The notes beneath the pieces were generated by a model, which ran no database searches, was not told the origin of the DNA, and saw only the letters and a list, made by a program, of their open reading frames with translations. A DNA stretch of 64,000 nucleotides, taken from Lepidostoma basale. Taxonomy: Eukaryota > Arthropoda > Insecta > Trichoptera > Lepidostomatidae. The DNA lies in the NCBI GenBank assembly GCA_022606425.2, contig JAHDVF020000510.1, forward strand, positions 248,001 through 312,000, in the 5' to 3' direction. Below, piece after piece: positions 51,781 to 62,595 of the stretch. The first letter of the stretch is position 1; each line of letters opens with the position of its first letter. The position numbers and the translations under genes were made by a program.

Positions 51781-52545
51781 ATGGAGTTCTAGTGCCAACC
51801 ATTATTATTATTATTATTATTATTTTGTTGAATCGCTCTTTACATCATGACAGCATGAGCCAAATCGATGTAAAGGGAATTATAGCTATCATAATGATTC
51901 TCGTGACATGTGATAGGGTAGCTAATCTATCGCCATTTTATCGTCACGTGAATTCTACACCAGACCAAAAGACAGTGTGACAATCACACTGCCATCGCCG
52001 GGAATCGAACCCGGAACCTTCGGGGTGGCAGTCAATGCACTTACGACTCGGCCACGGAGGTCGTGTATGAAAGTGAAGCGTGGAGCTGCCATAAAAAGGA
52101 TGAAAGTAGAATTAATGCTATAGAAATGAGATCACCGACATGAATGTGCGGAAAAAACGATATATAATATTAGAATACCGAACGACAAAATAAGGAAGAA
52201 ATATAAGGTAGATGATTGCATCATATGTAAAATTGAATGAAGGATTTCTGAGGTGGTTTGGATATATGGAACGAATAGACGAGAAAAGAATCGTAAAAAT
52301 GTTGTATACAAGCAGTGTGAGTGGAATGAGAAGCCTTGGAAGATCAAGGAAAGCATGGCATGACCAAATTAATCATATACTGAAAGGCAGCCACATTCGA
52401 AGTCGGAAAAATCGACGAGCGTGCATGTTACGATGTATAAATGAGGAGGAAACTAGAGAGGTATGGCAGAAAAGAACTGTATGGTGGTCCATCTTCTCTG
52501 CCTACCCATCCGGGGAAACGGCGTGATGGTTAGTTAGTTAGTTTA
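51781..52545 (+). mobile_element. RTE-C split by SINE-1
   Basis: ATGGAGTTCTAGTGCCAACC (to 51800) continues after the SINE at TGTATGAAAGTGAAGCGTGG (52064). Then comes an open frame at 52212-52526 (RWFGYMERIDEKRIVKMLYT, SAYPSGETA) and a GTTA tail. Confidence 0.8.
51803..52064 (-). mobile_element. SINE-1, full length, nested in RTE-C
   Basis: ATT tail (complement AAT), TTGTTGAATCGCTCTTTACA, the body, then box B GGAATCGAACCC and box A ACGACTCGGCCA (complement). About 262 bp. A clear TSD is not seen. Confidence 0.8.
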
Positions 52546-52607
52546 AACCGAAAATGCAGAGAAAAACATACTCAAAAGGAATAAATAGCGTTTACATTTC
52601 TTAAGTA

Positions 52608-52850
52608 TTCGCCATTACTTTGTGTTGTGGATTCACATTTGAATAACCTTTTGGAAACATTGTATTTTCACGCCACTTTTTTGTACTTTTCACAAACGTG
52701 TTTTGAGACACAAACTTCCCTTTTTCAGTGTATAAACGGTTAATTTTCATACACTGAAGAAGGGAAGTTTGTGCCCCGAAATATGTTTGTGAAAAGTACA
52801 AAAAAGTGTTGTGAAAATACAATTTTCCAAAAAGTTATTCAAGCGTTTTC
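52608..52850. repeat. HH-c head-to-head inverted pair
   Basis: Arms 52639-52730 and 52748-52845 (TGTATTTTCACGCCACTTTT and complement). Outer flank TATTCGCCATTACTTTGTGT is shared with 18425 and 63220, linking HH-b and HH-c. Confidence 0.7.
52744..52795 (+). ncRNA. Hammerhead-like motif HH-c
   Basis: Stem I TTTTCATACA (52744-52753) pairs with TGTGAAAA (52788-52795) over 8 bp with a 2-nt bulge. Core CTGAAGA (52754-52760) is canonical, then one A, stem II GGG/CCC with a 10-nt loop, GAAA (52778-52781), helix III segment ATATGT, T at 52787 as cleavage position. It has the best stem I of the set. The mirror copy has CTGAAAA and CAAAAC and looks dead. Confidence 0.65.
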
Positions 52851-52859
52851 ATTCATTAA

Positions 52860-53374
52860 CAAAAACACTGAAATTTTTTTTATAGCAGTTTCCTTTGTAA
52901 TTGTGTCAAAAACCGAATAAAGAAACTGCCTCAAAAATATATTTTAGGCGATGAAAAAAAAAAAACTCGAAGTGAATTAAAACTTAGGAAGTTTGCCAAG
53001 TAATACAAAAGATAAGATTGAAAATCTGGAAGCGTTTCGGAAGTTTGAGGAGATAAGAAAATAATGGCGTAGTCTGTGTAAATTAATTCCATAAAAAAAA
53101 TGCTAATTAAAATCACGGAACGAACTACATTCAAATTCAAATGAGTAATGTAATAACGACAACCTTTTTTCGCAGGCAAACAAGGGGTTAAAAACTTTGG
53201 TCATTTGTTTTTCCGATAGGGGGTGGGGGCGGGACTCTTGTAAGGGCGGGAAGTTTATCAAAGGGCTCAGGACATGAAAAAAATATGTTAACGAATAAAA
53301 CCGACGTCAAGGTAGTATCTCCATCGCATTTTCAATAATAATTAATGATGTAATAACGTAATAATGTGATGTAA
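52860..53374. other. No gene seen
   Basis: AT-rich, a G-rich patch at 53215-53240. No ORF support. Confidence 0.4.
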
Positions 53375-53706
53375 TAAGGTATTGTGAACAAAATTATGAA
53401 AGGATCGCTGCGTTGGTTCGGACATATGGAACGCATGGATGGAGAAAGAATGGTTAAGAAAGTATACGTTAATGATGTAAATGGGGTACGAGGTCGAGGC
53501 AGACCGAGGAAAACATGGCATGACCAAATTAATCAAATTTTAAAGGTTGGTCATGTTAGAAGTCGGAGGAATCGACGTGCGTGTATGACTCGTTGCATGA
53601 ATGTGGAGGAAGCTAGAGAGGTTTGCCAGGATAGAGTAGTGTGGTGGTCCATTCTCTCTGCCTACCCCTGCGGGGAAACGGCGTGATGGTTTGTTTGTTT
53701 GTTTGT
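53375..53706 (+). mobile_element. RTE-B 3' end, open frame
   Basis: Frame 53384-53686 (100 aa): KIMKGSLRWFGHMERMDGER, GRPRKTWHDQINQILKVGH, SAYPCGETA. The reference for RTE-B, with a GTTT x3 tail. A minus-strand RTE-D tail begins 11 bp later. Confidence 0.87.
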
Positions 53707-53716
53707 AATAACTATT

Positions 53717-54290
53717 AATGTAACTAACTAACTAACTAAACATCATCACGCCGTCACGGAAGGCAGAAAGAATGGAACGTCACACCGTTCTGTCCTGACA
53801 TACTTCTCTCGCTTCCTCAACATTCATACATCTTGTCATGCATGCACGTCGATTTCTCCGACTCCTCGCGTGACCGACATTCAATATTTGATTGATTTGA
53901 TCGTGCCACGTTTTCCTCGGCCTTCCTCTATTTCTAGCTCCGTTCACGCCGTTTACATATACCTTCTTTACCATTCTGTCTTCACTCATTCTTTCCATGT
54001 GTCCAAACCATTTTAATGACCCTTTCCTTATTTTGTTCATAACACTTTCATTCGCACCAAATTCACTTCTTATACTTTCATTTGAATCTCTATCATATAC
54101 AGATTTGAAACACATTCGTCTTGGAGATCTCATTTCTACCGCATTTATTCTACTTTCATCCTTCTTTTGCCAGTTCCATGCTTCACTTCCATACATAAGG
54201 GTCGGCACAAGAACACCATTATGCACTGCCATCTTAGCTTTTTTGGATAGGCTTTTGTTTGCGATGACAACTTTAAGTGCACCATTTATA
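53717..54290 (-). mobile_element. RTE-D 3' end, long open frame
   Basis: Minus frame 53780-54367 (195 aa): VNGALKVVIANKSLSKKAKM-type start, MAVHNGVLVPTLMYGSEAWN, SEFGANESVMNKIRKGSLKW, MSEDRMVKKVYVNGVNGARN, NVEEAREVCQDRTV. A small deletion near 53757 removes the last codons and the terminal hairpin. Residues before VNGALK come from flanking DNA. Confidence 0.87.
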
Positions 54291-54310
54291 CTATTAATGT
54301 AATAATTATT

Positions 54311-55085
54311 ATTAATGGTGTTCTTATACAGACCCTTGTGTATGGACGCGAAGCAAGGAACTGGCAAAAAAAAAGGATAAAAGTAGAATAAATGCTGTAG
54401 AAATGATATCTCTTAGACGAATATGTGAATACTCTGTGTATGATAGAGCGTCGAATGAAAATACAATATAAGAAGTGAATGCGGTGCGAATGATAGTGTT
54501 ATGAACAAAATGATGAAAGGATCATTAAGATGGTTTGTACTAATGGAAAGAATGAATTATTATTATTATCATTTTTATTATTTTGTTGAATCGCTCTTTA
54601 CATCATGACAGCATAAGCCAAATCGATGTAAAGGGTATTATTATAGCTATCACAGTGATTCTCGTGACATGTGATAGGTAGCTAATCTATCGCCATTTTA
54701 TTGTCACGTGAATTATACACCAGACTAAAGACAGTGTGACAAACACACCGCCCTCGCTGGGAAGCGAACCCGGAACCTTCGGGGTGGCAGTCAATGCACT
54801 AACCACTCGGCCACGATGTTCGTTGAATGAAGAAAGAATGGTAATTAAAGTTAACGATGTAAATGGAACTAGAAATAGCGGAAGACTAAGGAAAACGTGG
54901 AACGAACAAATAAATACAATATTGAATGTCGGCCACGTGAGGAGTCTGAGAAATCGACGCGCGTGCATGACACGATGTATAATGTTGAGGAAGCGAGAGA
55001 AATATGTCAAGAGAAAAAATTGTGGCAGTCCATTCTTTCTGCCTACCCCTTCCGGCAGACGGCGTGATGGTTAGTTAGTTAGTTA
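54311..55085 (+). mobile_element. RTE-A split by SINE-1
   Basis: GTATGGACGCGAAGCAAGGA to GGAAAGAATGAAT (54557) continues at TGAATGAAGAAAGAATGG (54824). It ends with GGCGTGATGGTTAGTTAGTT. Indels disrupt both halves. Confidence 0.85.
54558..54823 (-). mobile_element. SINE-1, full length, with 5-bp TSD
   Basis: ATT-rich tail, body, then the tRNA-like head (complement of box B GCGAACCCGGAACC). TGAAT at 54553-54557 recurs at 54824-54828. About 266 bp. Confidence 0.83.
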
Positions 55086-56028
55086 TTTAGTAATATATTA
55101 TTTTATATACATCAGCAATTCTTAAAATAAGCTAAGAAAATTTCATTGAATACATGATTCGCCCTTGTTTTCCATTTACGCAAAGTATATAACCCTAATA
55201 TCTGATTTTGTAAGATTTCCAATTCCTCTTGTTTTTCAATATTTCATCCCCTTTGACCTGAGCGAATTTTCCGATATCACCCCCTATTCCCTGCCGAGCC
55301 CCCGTGTAAACAATTTTCCCACCTTTGCAGCCTCGCCCCTAAGGGTAAGGGGGTTGCCACTCCAAGGGAGTATAACAGTTATTTAGTTTAATGAAGGTTA
55401 GATGAACAGTTTAGTGTAACAGGATAAGCTATTCATCTTCACAATCTAGATACAAAATGGAAAACAATACCTTTCAATCTCACGTGGAAAAGGGATATTT
55501 TATCGTTTCTATTAGCAGGGATGCTGTCGATATCATCTGATTTAATTTTCACTCCTATAAGCTCTTTTTAACGTGGAAATTATAAAAAATAATATGATAA
55601 ATGCCGTAGAAATGAAATCACTGCGAATAAATAGAAAATGATATGATTACACAGATTAGCTAATGTATACGGAGATATTGACATCTTCCATTCTAATTTA
55701 TTCACTTTTAAGTCAAACTTAAATAAGAAACTCTCTCGTGATAAGTTATTGTAGTTGAATTGTCAGTATAGTATTTATAAATATTATTTATTTTACACGG
55801 TGGATACGTGTAACATAAATTAAATAAACACAAAAGTCCGGATCGTCCATGTCAACATGTGTTATTTCGGTGGATTCGTGGAACATAAATTAAATAGTCA
55901 ATATGTGCACCATCTAAAAAGAACATTTTGTGTTAAATTATTTTTATTTTGTTATTTTATTTTATATCATTGTATTTTATATTATTTGTTTAGGTATTTT
56001 ATTTTATATCATTGTATTTTATATTATC
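55086..56028. other. No gene; RTE scrap and local duplication
   Basis: RTE-C scrap at 55590-55640 (AAATGCCGTAGAAATGAAAT). A TTTTATATCATTGTATTTTA unit is duplicated at about 55957 and 56000. The frame at 55165-55386 has no motif. Confidence 0.4.
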
Positions 56029-56152
56029 CATCACACCGCGTCTCCCGCGGGGCGAAAAGAGAAGGATGGAGTGCCGCATCAGTAAAAGTGTGACAGTCCA
56101 TTCTTTCTGCCTACCCTTTCGGGGAGACGGCGTGATGGTTAGTTAGTTAGTT
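56029..56152 (+). mobile_element. Foldback RTE-tail element, copy 2
   Basis: CATCACACCGCGTCTCCCGC, then GAGTGCCGCATCAGTAAAAG, TGTGACAGTCCATTC and a GTTA tail. Same junction as copy 1. Confidence 0.78.
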
Positions 56153-56234
56153 TTTGTTTAAGATTTATTTTGTGGGTGTTGGACGATCGAAGTGTGCGCG
56201 GGAGATGCCTATTGGTGGCGATGAGGTTCGCAAC

Positions 56235-56352
56235 CCATCTCACCGCGTTTCCCGCGGGGCGAAAAGAGAAGGATGGAGTGCCGCATTAATAAAAGTGTGA
56301 CAGTCCATTCTTTCTGCCTACCTTTTCGGAGAGACGGCGTGATGGTTAGTTC
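56235..56352 (+). mobile_element. Foldback RTE-tail element, copy 3
   Basis: CATCTCACCGCGTTTCCCGC to GAGACGGCGTGATGGTTAG. It lies 83 bp after copy 2 in the same orientation, with different flanks. Confidence 0.76.
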
Positions 56353-56390
56353 GTTTTTTAGTATTAGTTTTAAGTATTTGTTATTATGCG

Positions 56391-56545
56391 ACCTGTCAAT
56401 ATGTGTTTTATGTGTTTAATTCTGTGTTATTATTATGTATACCTGTCATTTTCCGTGTTTTGTGTGTTTAATTCTATGTGTAATTGTGTGTACCCGTCAT
56501 TATGTATGTTTTACGAGTTTAATTCTATGTATTATTACGTGTTAT
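56391..56545 (+). repeat. Three-unit ~51-bp minisatellite
   Basis: Units start at 56391, 56441 and 56492 (ACCTGTCA.., ACCTGTCA.., ACCCGTCA..), each followed by GTGTTTAATTCT-like sequence. The Tyr/Cys-rich 106-aa frame over it is a by-product. Confidence 0.65.
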
Positions 56546-56764
56546 ATTATTATATATCATTCTACCTGTTCCATCATAATCAAATTCTTGTGTTTTTGTA
56601 CATTGTCATGATGTTATTTATAAATATATTCTCGTTGTCACAATTCCTTCTGCTTTGTATGTTCTTATGTGAATCATTTGAATTAAATGTTATTGTTCTT
56701 ATGTGAATTATGTTATTGTACTTATTTTGTAAAAGCCATTGTGGCGTTCATGCTTTAAATAAAT

Positions 56765-56835
56765 ATCAATTTGGCTCGCGCTGTAATGATGTAAAAAGTG
56801 ATTCAACAAAATAATTATAATATTAATAATAAAAC
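56765..56835 (+). mobile_element. SINE-1 3' tail scrap
   Basis: ATTTGGCTCGCGCTGTAATG, GATTCAACAAAATAAT, AATAATAA tail. Confidence 0.65.
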
Positions 56836-56839
56836 TTAA

Positions 56840-57225
56840 GTAACACCCAAGCGAGTGACCCAAAGAGCCATGGAAAGAGCCATGTTAGGAATAAATAAGC
56901 CTAAGAGATAGAGTCAAAACGATACGGTGAGAGAAAAAACAAAGGTCACTGACATCATCCACCGGGTGGCGACTCTAAAATGGCAATGGGCGGGTCACGT
57001 AGCCAGAGGCTCAGATGAAAAATGGACAAGAAAACTGCTGACTTGGAGACCGTGGACGGCGAAGAGAAGTGCAGGGCGACCGCAACTACGATGGAAGGAT
57101 GATCTATACAGACACGTCGGAATAACCTGGATGCAGTCTGCACAGGACAGAACGACATGGAAGCAAATGGAGGAGGCCTTTGTCCAGGATTGGACGGGAA
57201 TAGGCTGAGGAAGAAGAAGAAGAAA
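56840..57225 (+). mobile_element. RTE-E 3' end, open frame
   Basis: VTQRAMERAMLGI, then the frame 56927-57208 (93 aa): KVTDIIHRVATLKWQWAGHV, WRPWTAKRSAGRPQLRWKDD, QDRTTWKQMEEAFVQDWTGI. GAAGAAGAAG tail. The RTE-E reference. Confidence 0.8.
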
Positions 57226-57232
57226 AAGTAAC

Positions 57233-57335
57233 ACTCAACCCTCAAGGAGGGGTAGCCAGAGAGGATGGACCTGCTATATCCTCTTATACCTCCAGAGTTT
57301 CCTATACATTCGTACATCGTAACACGAACGTTACA
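57233..57335 (-). mobile_element. RTE-C terminal scrap
   Basis: AACCCTCAAGGAGGGGTAGC, GAGAGGATGGACC, CATTCGTACATCGTAACACG. Confidence 0.55.
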
Positions 57336-57544
57336 TAGTTTATCAATAAAAGGTATGTTACCTGAGGTTTCATCCAAATGCTGATTTTTCAGACACTTTT
57401 TCTGATAGCAAAGGATCATGACGCTTACCTGAAACAAAAAAAAAACATAATTAATCTTTGATTTAGAAATTTCATAGGAAAATGTATAACTTAGTACTAG
57501 TTTTTTAATGTAACAATATAATTCTTCCTTTGTTTATCAAGGAC

Positions 57545-57695
57545 TGGACTACTCGGAAAAATCGACTAGCGTTATGTTATGATTTATGAATGTAGAGGAA
57601 TCTAGAGAGGTATGTCTGGACAGAGCAGTGTGGCGGTCCATTATCTATGCCTGCCCTTCTGGGAAAGCGGCGTGATGGCTGGTTGGTAGTTGGTA
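57545..57695 (+). mobile_element. RTE-C 3' end scrap
   Basis: GGAAAAATCGACTAGCGTTA, GAATGTAGAGGAATCTAGAG, terminal hairpin changed to CCCTTCTGGGAAAG, GGCGTGATGGCTGG. The tail units are GTTG/GTAG variants. Confidence 0.65.
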
Positions 57696-57699
57696 GGTA

Positions 57700-57965
57700 G
57701 CTTCTGGTGACACCGGTGGGAAAAGCAATTAATCTGGTGAACGCAGTCTCCTCGGAGATAGACTTCTTTCATATTAGTGAAAGTTCGTTCAGAAAGAAAA
57801 TACTTTTGATTTTGGAGAGTACCATCCATGTTAGAATGGATAGTGACAGACTCGCATATACAGCCGCTTACGAAATCCCCTCCGGACGCCGCTCACATGG
57901 AAGACCGCCTAAGAGATGGAGCGATAGCTGGTCCTCATCATCCGAGGAGAAATGATTTATGTCAC
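57700..57965 (+). mobile_element. RTE-F 3' fragment
   Basis: TRSHGRPPKRWSDSWSSSSEE-like end (57830-57955) matches RTE-F GRPPKRWRDGW. The 5' part is unrecognised. Confidence 0.55.
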
Positions 57966-57969
57966 AGAT

Positions 57970-58689
57970 CGTTAGATCTATTAAAAAAAAGAGGAAGAAG
58001 AAACCTCCACCCACCTATACTGAATTAAGAAAATATGAAATAATTTATTAAATGCGTATATAAAATCAATTTTATTTAAATCAGATTGTATTATCCTTTG
58101 AGTCTGGGCGGTTTTGACATGAAACGTTTTCAAAATCCTAATGGAATTTTGAGAAATGTGTTTATTTACCAAAACTGATCGTGCCTGAAATCCCAAGAGG
58201 CAGAAAACGGTTTCTTTTAAAAGGGAGATGGCTATCGGATTGGTCGTTTGATGTCTAGGTTGGCCTGCCTCGGTAATATTAGCGGGTGCGGGGTAATAAG
58301 ATCAAGGGTCGTTTGCGTCAAAAAATAAAAATAGCACAAAATTGAAAAACCTTCCAGAATACACAATATCAAATTAAAACGAGAATTTAATACGGTTTAC
58401 ACAATGTTTCTCCTATATTCCCTTAAATTTGGTGTTCTGCATTAGAAAAACAAAAGAGTATTTCGATAAAAATAATTTATAATAACGATTTTAAGAATCC
58501 CAACTATTTATACACCATTACTCTCTTTTCAGGGGGAGTAAGGGGGATCTTATTGACTCTTCGAGCGGTGCATGGCCATCACCATGGTGATGCTACTCTG
58601 GAGGATTGATCTGATCCCATGTACCTATCCACACCTCCTCGACTTTGGTCTCCCCTGGAAACTATGCGAAATGTTAGAGATCGAGTGTG
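57970..58689. other. No gene seen
   Basis: AT-rich with no shared repeat. Confidence 0.4.
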
Positions 58690-59482
58690 AATAACCTCGG
58701 TGGATAATATTGATGCATAGGCTAACGTGGAAGGACACCTCGCCAACCCGTCTGGCTAGTTTCTTCCACCTAAGACGATTAAAATCCGTCAAAAGGAGTA
58801 TTCCCCATGACACTTTCAAAACTCTTGTAAATTCCTTCATTGTGTCACGACTTGATTATCGTAATGGAATTTATGCAAACATTCCAAAACAACAAATAAA
58901 CAAACTTCAATCTGCGTTCAATGCAGCAGCAAGGCTCATTAAAGGCATTCCAAAAAAGTCCCATATAACACAACATCTCAAAGAACTTCACTGGCTTAAA
59001 AGTCCAGAAAGAATCCAGTATAAACTCTGCTGGGCAGTCTTCAAAGCGCTACATGGAATGGCACCAAGTTATATATCTGAACTCTGTATAACGGACAGCC
59101 TAAATTCACGGAAATCCACACTTCGCTCGGCAAACTCCTCAGCAATAGGAAGATTAGTTGAGCCGAAGCGTTGCCCCAGTACAAATTTCGGGGATCGAGC
59201 GTTCGCAGTAGCCGGTCCATCAGCTTGGAACAATCTCCCTTCACACCTTAGATGCATAAATGATCCGACAGGTTTCAGATCTAAATTGAAAACCCAACTT
59301 TTTCATATTTCATACCCAATTTAAACATTTATACTTTGTTCTACTATACTTTTAAACTGATCGTTTTTAAAGCGGTCACATTTAGATTTTTAAGATTTAA
59401 AACACGTCTTAATGCGCCCTTGAGGTGATTACATCACAAAAACGGCGCTTTAAAAGTTAGCATATTATTGTTATTATTATTA
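58690..59482 (+). mobile_element. L2/CR1-like 3' end
   Basis: A 204-aa open frame (58710-59324): FFHLRRLKSVKRSIPHDTFK, LVNSFIVSRLDYRNGIYANI, LQSAFNAAARLIKG, QYKLCWAVFKALHGMAPSYI, GDRAFAVAGPSAWNNLPSHL. This is the thumb and C-terminus of an L2/CR1 reverse transcriptase. A 140-bp 3' UTR and a TTATTG/TTA tail follow. The catalytic YxDD region is missing by 5' truncation. It is uninterrupted, so a fairly recent insertion. Confidence 0.85.
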
Positions 59483-59489
59483 AGCGTGG

Positions 59490-59592
59490 CGTTGTAATGC
59501 CTACCACCCCCCGTATGACATGTCATACATAGAGAAGTATGGAGGGGGGGCTATGTCCAGCAGTGGACGACAACGGCTGTTAAAGAAGAAGA
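59490..59592 (+). mobile_element. RTE-like tail scrap
   Basis: GGCTATGTCCAGCAGTGGAC, GACAACGGCTGTTAAAGAAG with GAA repeats, resembling the AYIQQWMTDG end of RTE-J. Confidence 0.45.
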
Positions 59593-59704
59593 GAAGACTC
59601 TCTTTTCAATTAAAAAAACAAATACTTATTCTCTTAATAGTTTATTTCACCAATAGACATTACAAAATTAAGCTTTAAGGTATCTATTGAGAACAGGTAA
59701 AATA
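59593..59704. other. Short AT-rich spacer
   Basis: Nothing recognised. Confidence 0.4.
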
Positions 59705-59800
59705 ATATACAGGTGGCCCTCGACTTACGCATTTAATTGTTCCTGAAAATGTGTGCTAAAGTTGAATGTTCAAAAGTAGAGGCCATGTAAAAAAAAAACA
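59705..59800 (+). mobile_element. pogo/Tigger-like terminal fragment
   Basis: CAGGTGGCCCTCGACTTACG and ATTGTTCCTGAAAATG are typical of Tigger-type termini. The opposite end was not found. Confidence 0.45.
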
Positions 59801-59820
59801 CTAAAATGGTGAGTATTTTA

Positions 59821-59968
59821 AATTTGTCGAACCGGCCCTTGCTAGCTAAAAACTAGACCAAGATCGGCATGGAAGTCAAATTTCTAACCATTTTGCCACG
59901 AAGGTCGACATATTCTGCTCTCATCCTTCTTTCGCCAGTTCCATGCTTCGCTTCCAAACATAAGGTTT
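59821..59968 (-). mobile_element. SINE-like head and RTE scrap
   Basis: The complement of 59830-59908 has GTCGACCTTCGTGGCAAAAT, GGTTAG and a decayed remainder, like a SINE-1 head. 59918-59968 is an RTE YGSEAW-region scrap (complement). Confidence 0.45.
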
Positions 59969-60305
59969 ATTTTAACGTTAATAATGTACCTTGAGCATTT
60001 TCCCAACGCGCCGTCTATAAAACTGACTTGTATGGTTATTCGAGACGTTGATTGGTTCTAGTTTACCAAATATTTACATTCGCTATTTTTATATGGAGCA
60101 AGCATCTGTTAGAACGATCGGAACTGTGTACAAAAATTACCATTCAAAGTACACCGAAGTCTATTCCTGATGCGATAATTGTGTAGAGATAATTCATCTA
60201 TTCTCAAAAACATTAATATTATTATTATTAACGTAAAAACATTATTATTATTATTATCACTAACGTGGACCTTGAAAATTAACTCAATGAACAGACTGGA
60301 AGCGT
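59969..60305. other. No gene seen
   Basis: AT-rich with TTA microsatellites at 60218-60258. Confidence 0.4.
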
Positions 60306-60692
60306 TAGAATAAATGCAGTAGAAATGAGATCTCTTAGACGAATGTGTGGATGAAAATATAAGAAGTGATTCGCACCGGCGAATGATGGTGTTATGAACG
60401 AAATAATGAAAGGATCGATGGTTTGGACATATGGAAAAAATTAATGAAGATAGAATGGTAAAAAAATTATATATTAACGATGTAAATGGAACCAGAAATA
60501 GAGGACGACCGAGGAAAACGTGGCACGATCAAATAAATCAAATATTGAATGCTCGTGAACCTGTCACGTGAGGAGTCAGAGAAATCGACGCGCGTGCATG
60601 ACACGATGTCAGGAAGAAAAAAAAAAAATGTGACAGTCCATTATTTCTGCCTACTCCTTCCGGGAGACGGCGTGATGGTTTGTTAGTTAACT
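60306..60692 (+). mobile_element. RTE-A, convergent pair left
   Basis: AGAATAAATGCAGTAGAAAT to GGCGTGATGGTTTGTTAGTT with indels. The terminal hairpin is CTCCTTCCGGGAG, a base-paired variant. Confidence 0.8.
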
Positions 60693-60890
60693 AATTAACC
60701 ATCACGTCATTTCCCCGTAAGGTTAGGTAGAATGAATGGACCGCCACACTGTTCTTTCCTCAACATCGTGTGATCCAAGCACGCCAATTTCTCCGACTCC
60801 TAACGTGGGCAACATTTAATATTTGATTGATTTGATTGTACCACACTTTCCTTGGTCTTCCTCTATTTCTAGTTCCTTATATGTATGTTA
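60693..60890 (-). mobile_element. RTE, convergent pair right
   Basis: TAACCATCACGTCATTTCCC, AACATTTAATATTTGATTG, CTTGGTCTTCCTCTATTTC. It starts where the previous tail ends. Confidence 0.75.
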
Positions 60891-61052
60891 CATGAACCAT
60901 TTAAAATGTACAAAAAACAAGAACTTTGTTTTCATTTCCTTATCCAGGAAACTATATGTTTGTTGAGAACATTATTATAGGTAAATAAATAGTAATTTCC
61001 TTGAGGATATTATACATAATGTGTAGATTTAAATATATTATAGTAAGTAATA

Positions 61053-61819
61053 GTATGATCTGATGATGAATGTTAATAAGTCCAAGGTAATGATTTTTGA
61101 AAAGGAAGAAACCATGACAATCTGCAACATTAGCGTGAATGGTGAAAATTTGGAGCAAGTAGTTGAGTTCGTGTATTTAGGTAGTATGTTTACAAGAGAT
61201 GGGCGAGTGGAGAGGGATATTGAAAGAAGGGTTGGGGCAGGCAACAAAGTGAACGGTGCACTTAAAGTTGTCATCGCAAACAAAAACCTATCAAAAAAAG
61301 CTATAATGGCAGTGCACAATGGTGTTCTTCTACCGACCCTTATGTATGGAAGCGAAGCATGGAACTGGCAAAAGAAGGATGAAACTAGAATAAATGCAGT
61401 TGAAATGAGATCTCTTAGAATAATGTGTGGATACTCTGTGTATGATAGAGTGCCGAATGAAAATATAAGAAGTGAATGCGGTGCGAATGATGGTGTCATG
61501 AACAAAATAATGAAAGGATCATTAAGATGGTTTGGACATATGGAAAGAATGAATGAAGAAAGAATGGTAAAAAAATTATATGTTAATGATGTAAATGGAA
61601 CCAGAAATAGAGGAAGACCGAGGAAACGTGGCACGATCAAATAAATCAAATATTGAATGTCGGCCATGTGAGGAGTCAGAGAAATCGACGTGCGTGCATG
61701 ACACGATGTATGAATGTTGAGGAAGCAAGAGAAATATGTCAGGAAAGAAAAGTGTGGCAGTCCATTCTTTCTGCCTACCCCTTCGGGGAGACGGCGTGAT
61801 GGTTAGTTAGATAGTTAGT
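61053..61819 (+). mobile_element. RTE-A, longest copy, 9-bp TSD
   Basis: 767 bp. Frame 61063-61644 (193 aa): MMNVNKSKVMIFEKEETMTI, EQVVEFVYLGSMFTRDGRVE, VNGALKVVIANKNLSKKAI, YGSEAWNWQKKDETR, RWFGHMERM. One A is missing at about 61624 (GGAAACGTGG), which shifts the frame before the normal SAYPFGETA end. TAAGTAATA at 61044-61052 recurs at 61820-61828. The start corresponds to just after the RT palm, so the catalytic residues are missing. A 209-aa minus frame over it is antisense. Confidence 0.9.
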
Positions 61820-61828
61820 TAAGTAATA

Positions 61829-62081
61829 ATATATTGGAAATAATTCTAGGTTGATATTAAGTTATTTCAGGAAGACTCTGATCTTCTGATAAAAAAAGCC
61901 TTAAACGATATCATCAAACAAGTTATTATTGGGTTCTTATTATTGAAATATTAATACACAGTGAATCCTAACAAAATATATTTCAGTTCTTTGTTAATAA
62001 AAGATAAACCCTAATTGGAAAATATTCAAACATTAGAAATTTATTCTAAATAATAATTATTACTATAAATAATAATAAGTT
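61829..62081. other. AT-rich spacer
   Basis: No repeat or ORF recognised. Confidence 0.4.
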
Positions 62082-62595
62082 GTCATCGCAAACAAAAGCA
62101 TATCCAAAAAAGCTAAGATGGCAGTGCATAATGGTATTCTTGTGCCGACCCTTATGAATGGAAGTGAAGCATGGATCTGGCAAAAGAAGGATGAAAGTAG
62201 AATAAATGCAGTAGAAATGAGATCTCTAAGACAAATGTGTGATAAATCTGTATATGATAGAGTGACAAATGACTCCATCATGGATAAAATTAAAAAAAGG
62301 ATCCCTGAGATGGTTTGGACACATGGAATGAATGGATGAGAGTAGAATGGTTAAAAAGTTGTACGCAAGCAGCTTGAGTGGAAAAAGAAGCCGAAGACGA
62401 CCGAGGAAAACATGGCAGTCCAAATTAATCAATTACTAAAAGGCGGTCACATTCGATGCCGGAATAATCGACGTGCGTGCATGGTACGATGTATGAATGT
62501 AGAGGAACCCCGAGAGGTATGCCAGGACAGAGCATTGTGGTGATCTATCCTCTCTGCCTACCCCTCCGGGGAAATGGCGTGATGGCTAGTTAGTT
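62082..62595 (+). mobile_element. Chimeric RTE-D/RTE-C copy
   Basis: 62082-62267 is RTE-D (MAVHNGILVPTLMNGSEAW, CDKSVYDRVTND). From 62268 it is RTE-C (TCCATCATGGATAAAATTAA, AAGCAGCTTGAGTGG, GAAATGGCGTGATGGCTAG). The switch occurs within the segment that differs between subfamilies. Confidence 0.75.

Noticed and set aside
56386..56706. 106-aa Tyr/Cys-rich frame
   Set aside because: Translation of a three-unit minisatellite, with no domain and biased composition.
61038..61667. 209-aa minus-strand open frame
   Set aside because: Exact antisense of the RTE-A coding frame 61063-61644. The same antisense frame recurs over every RTE copy.
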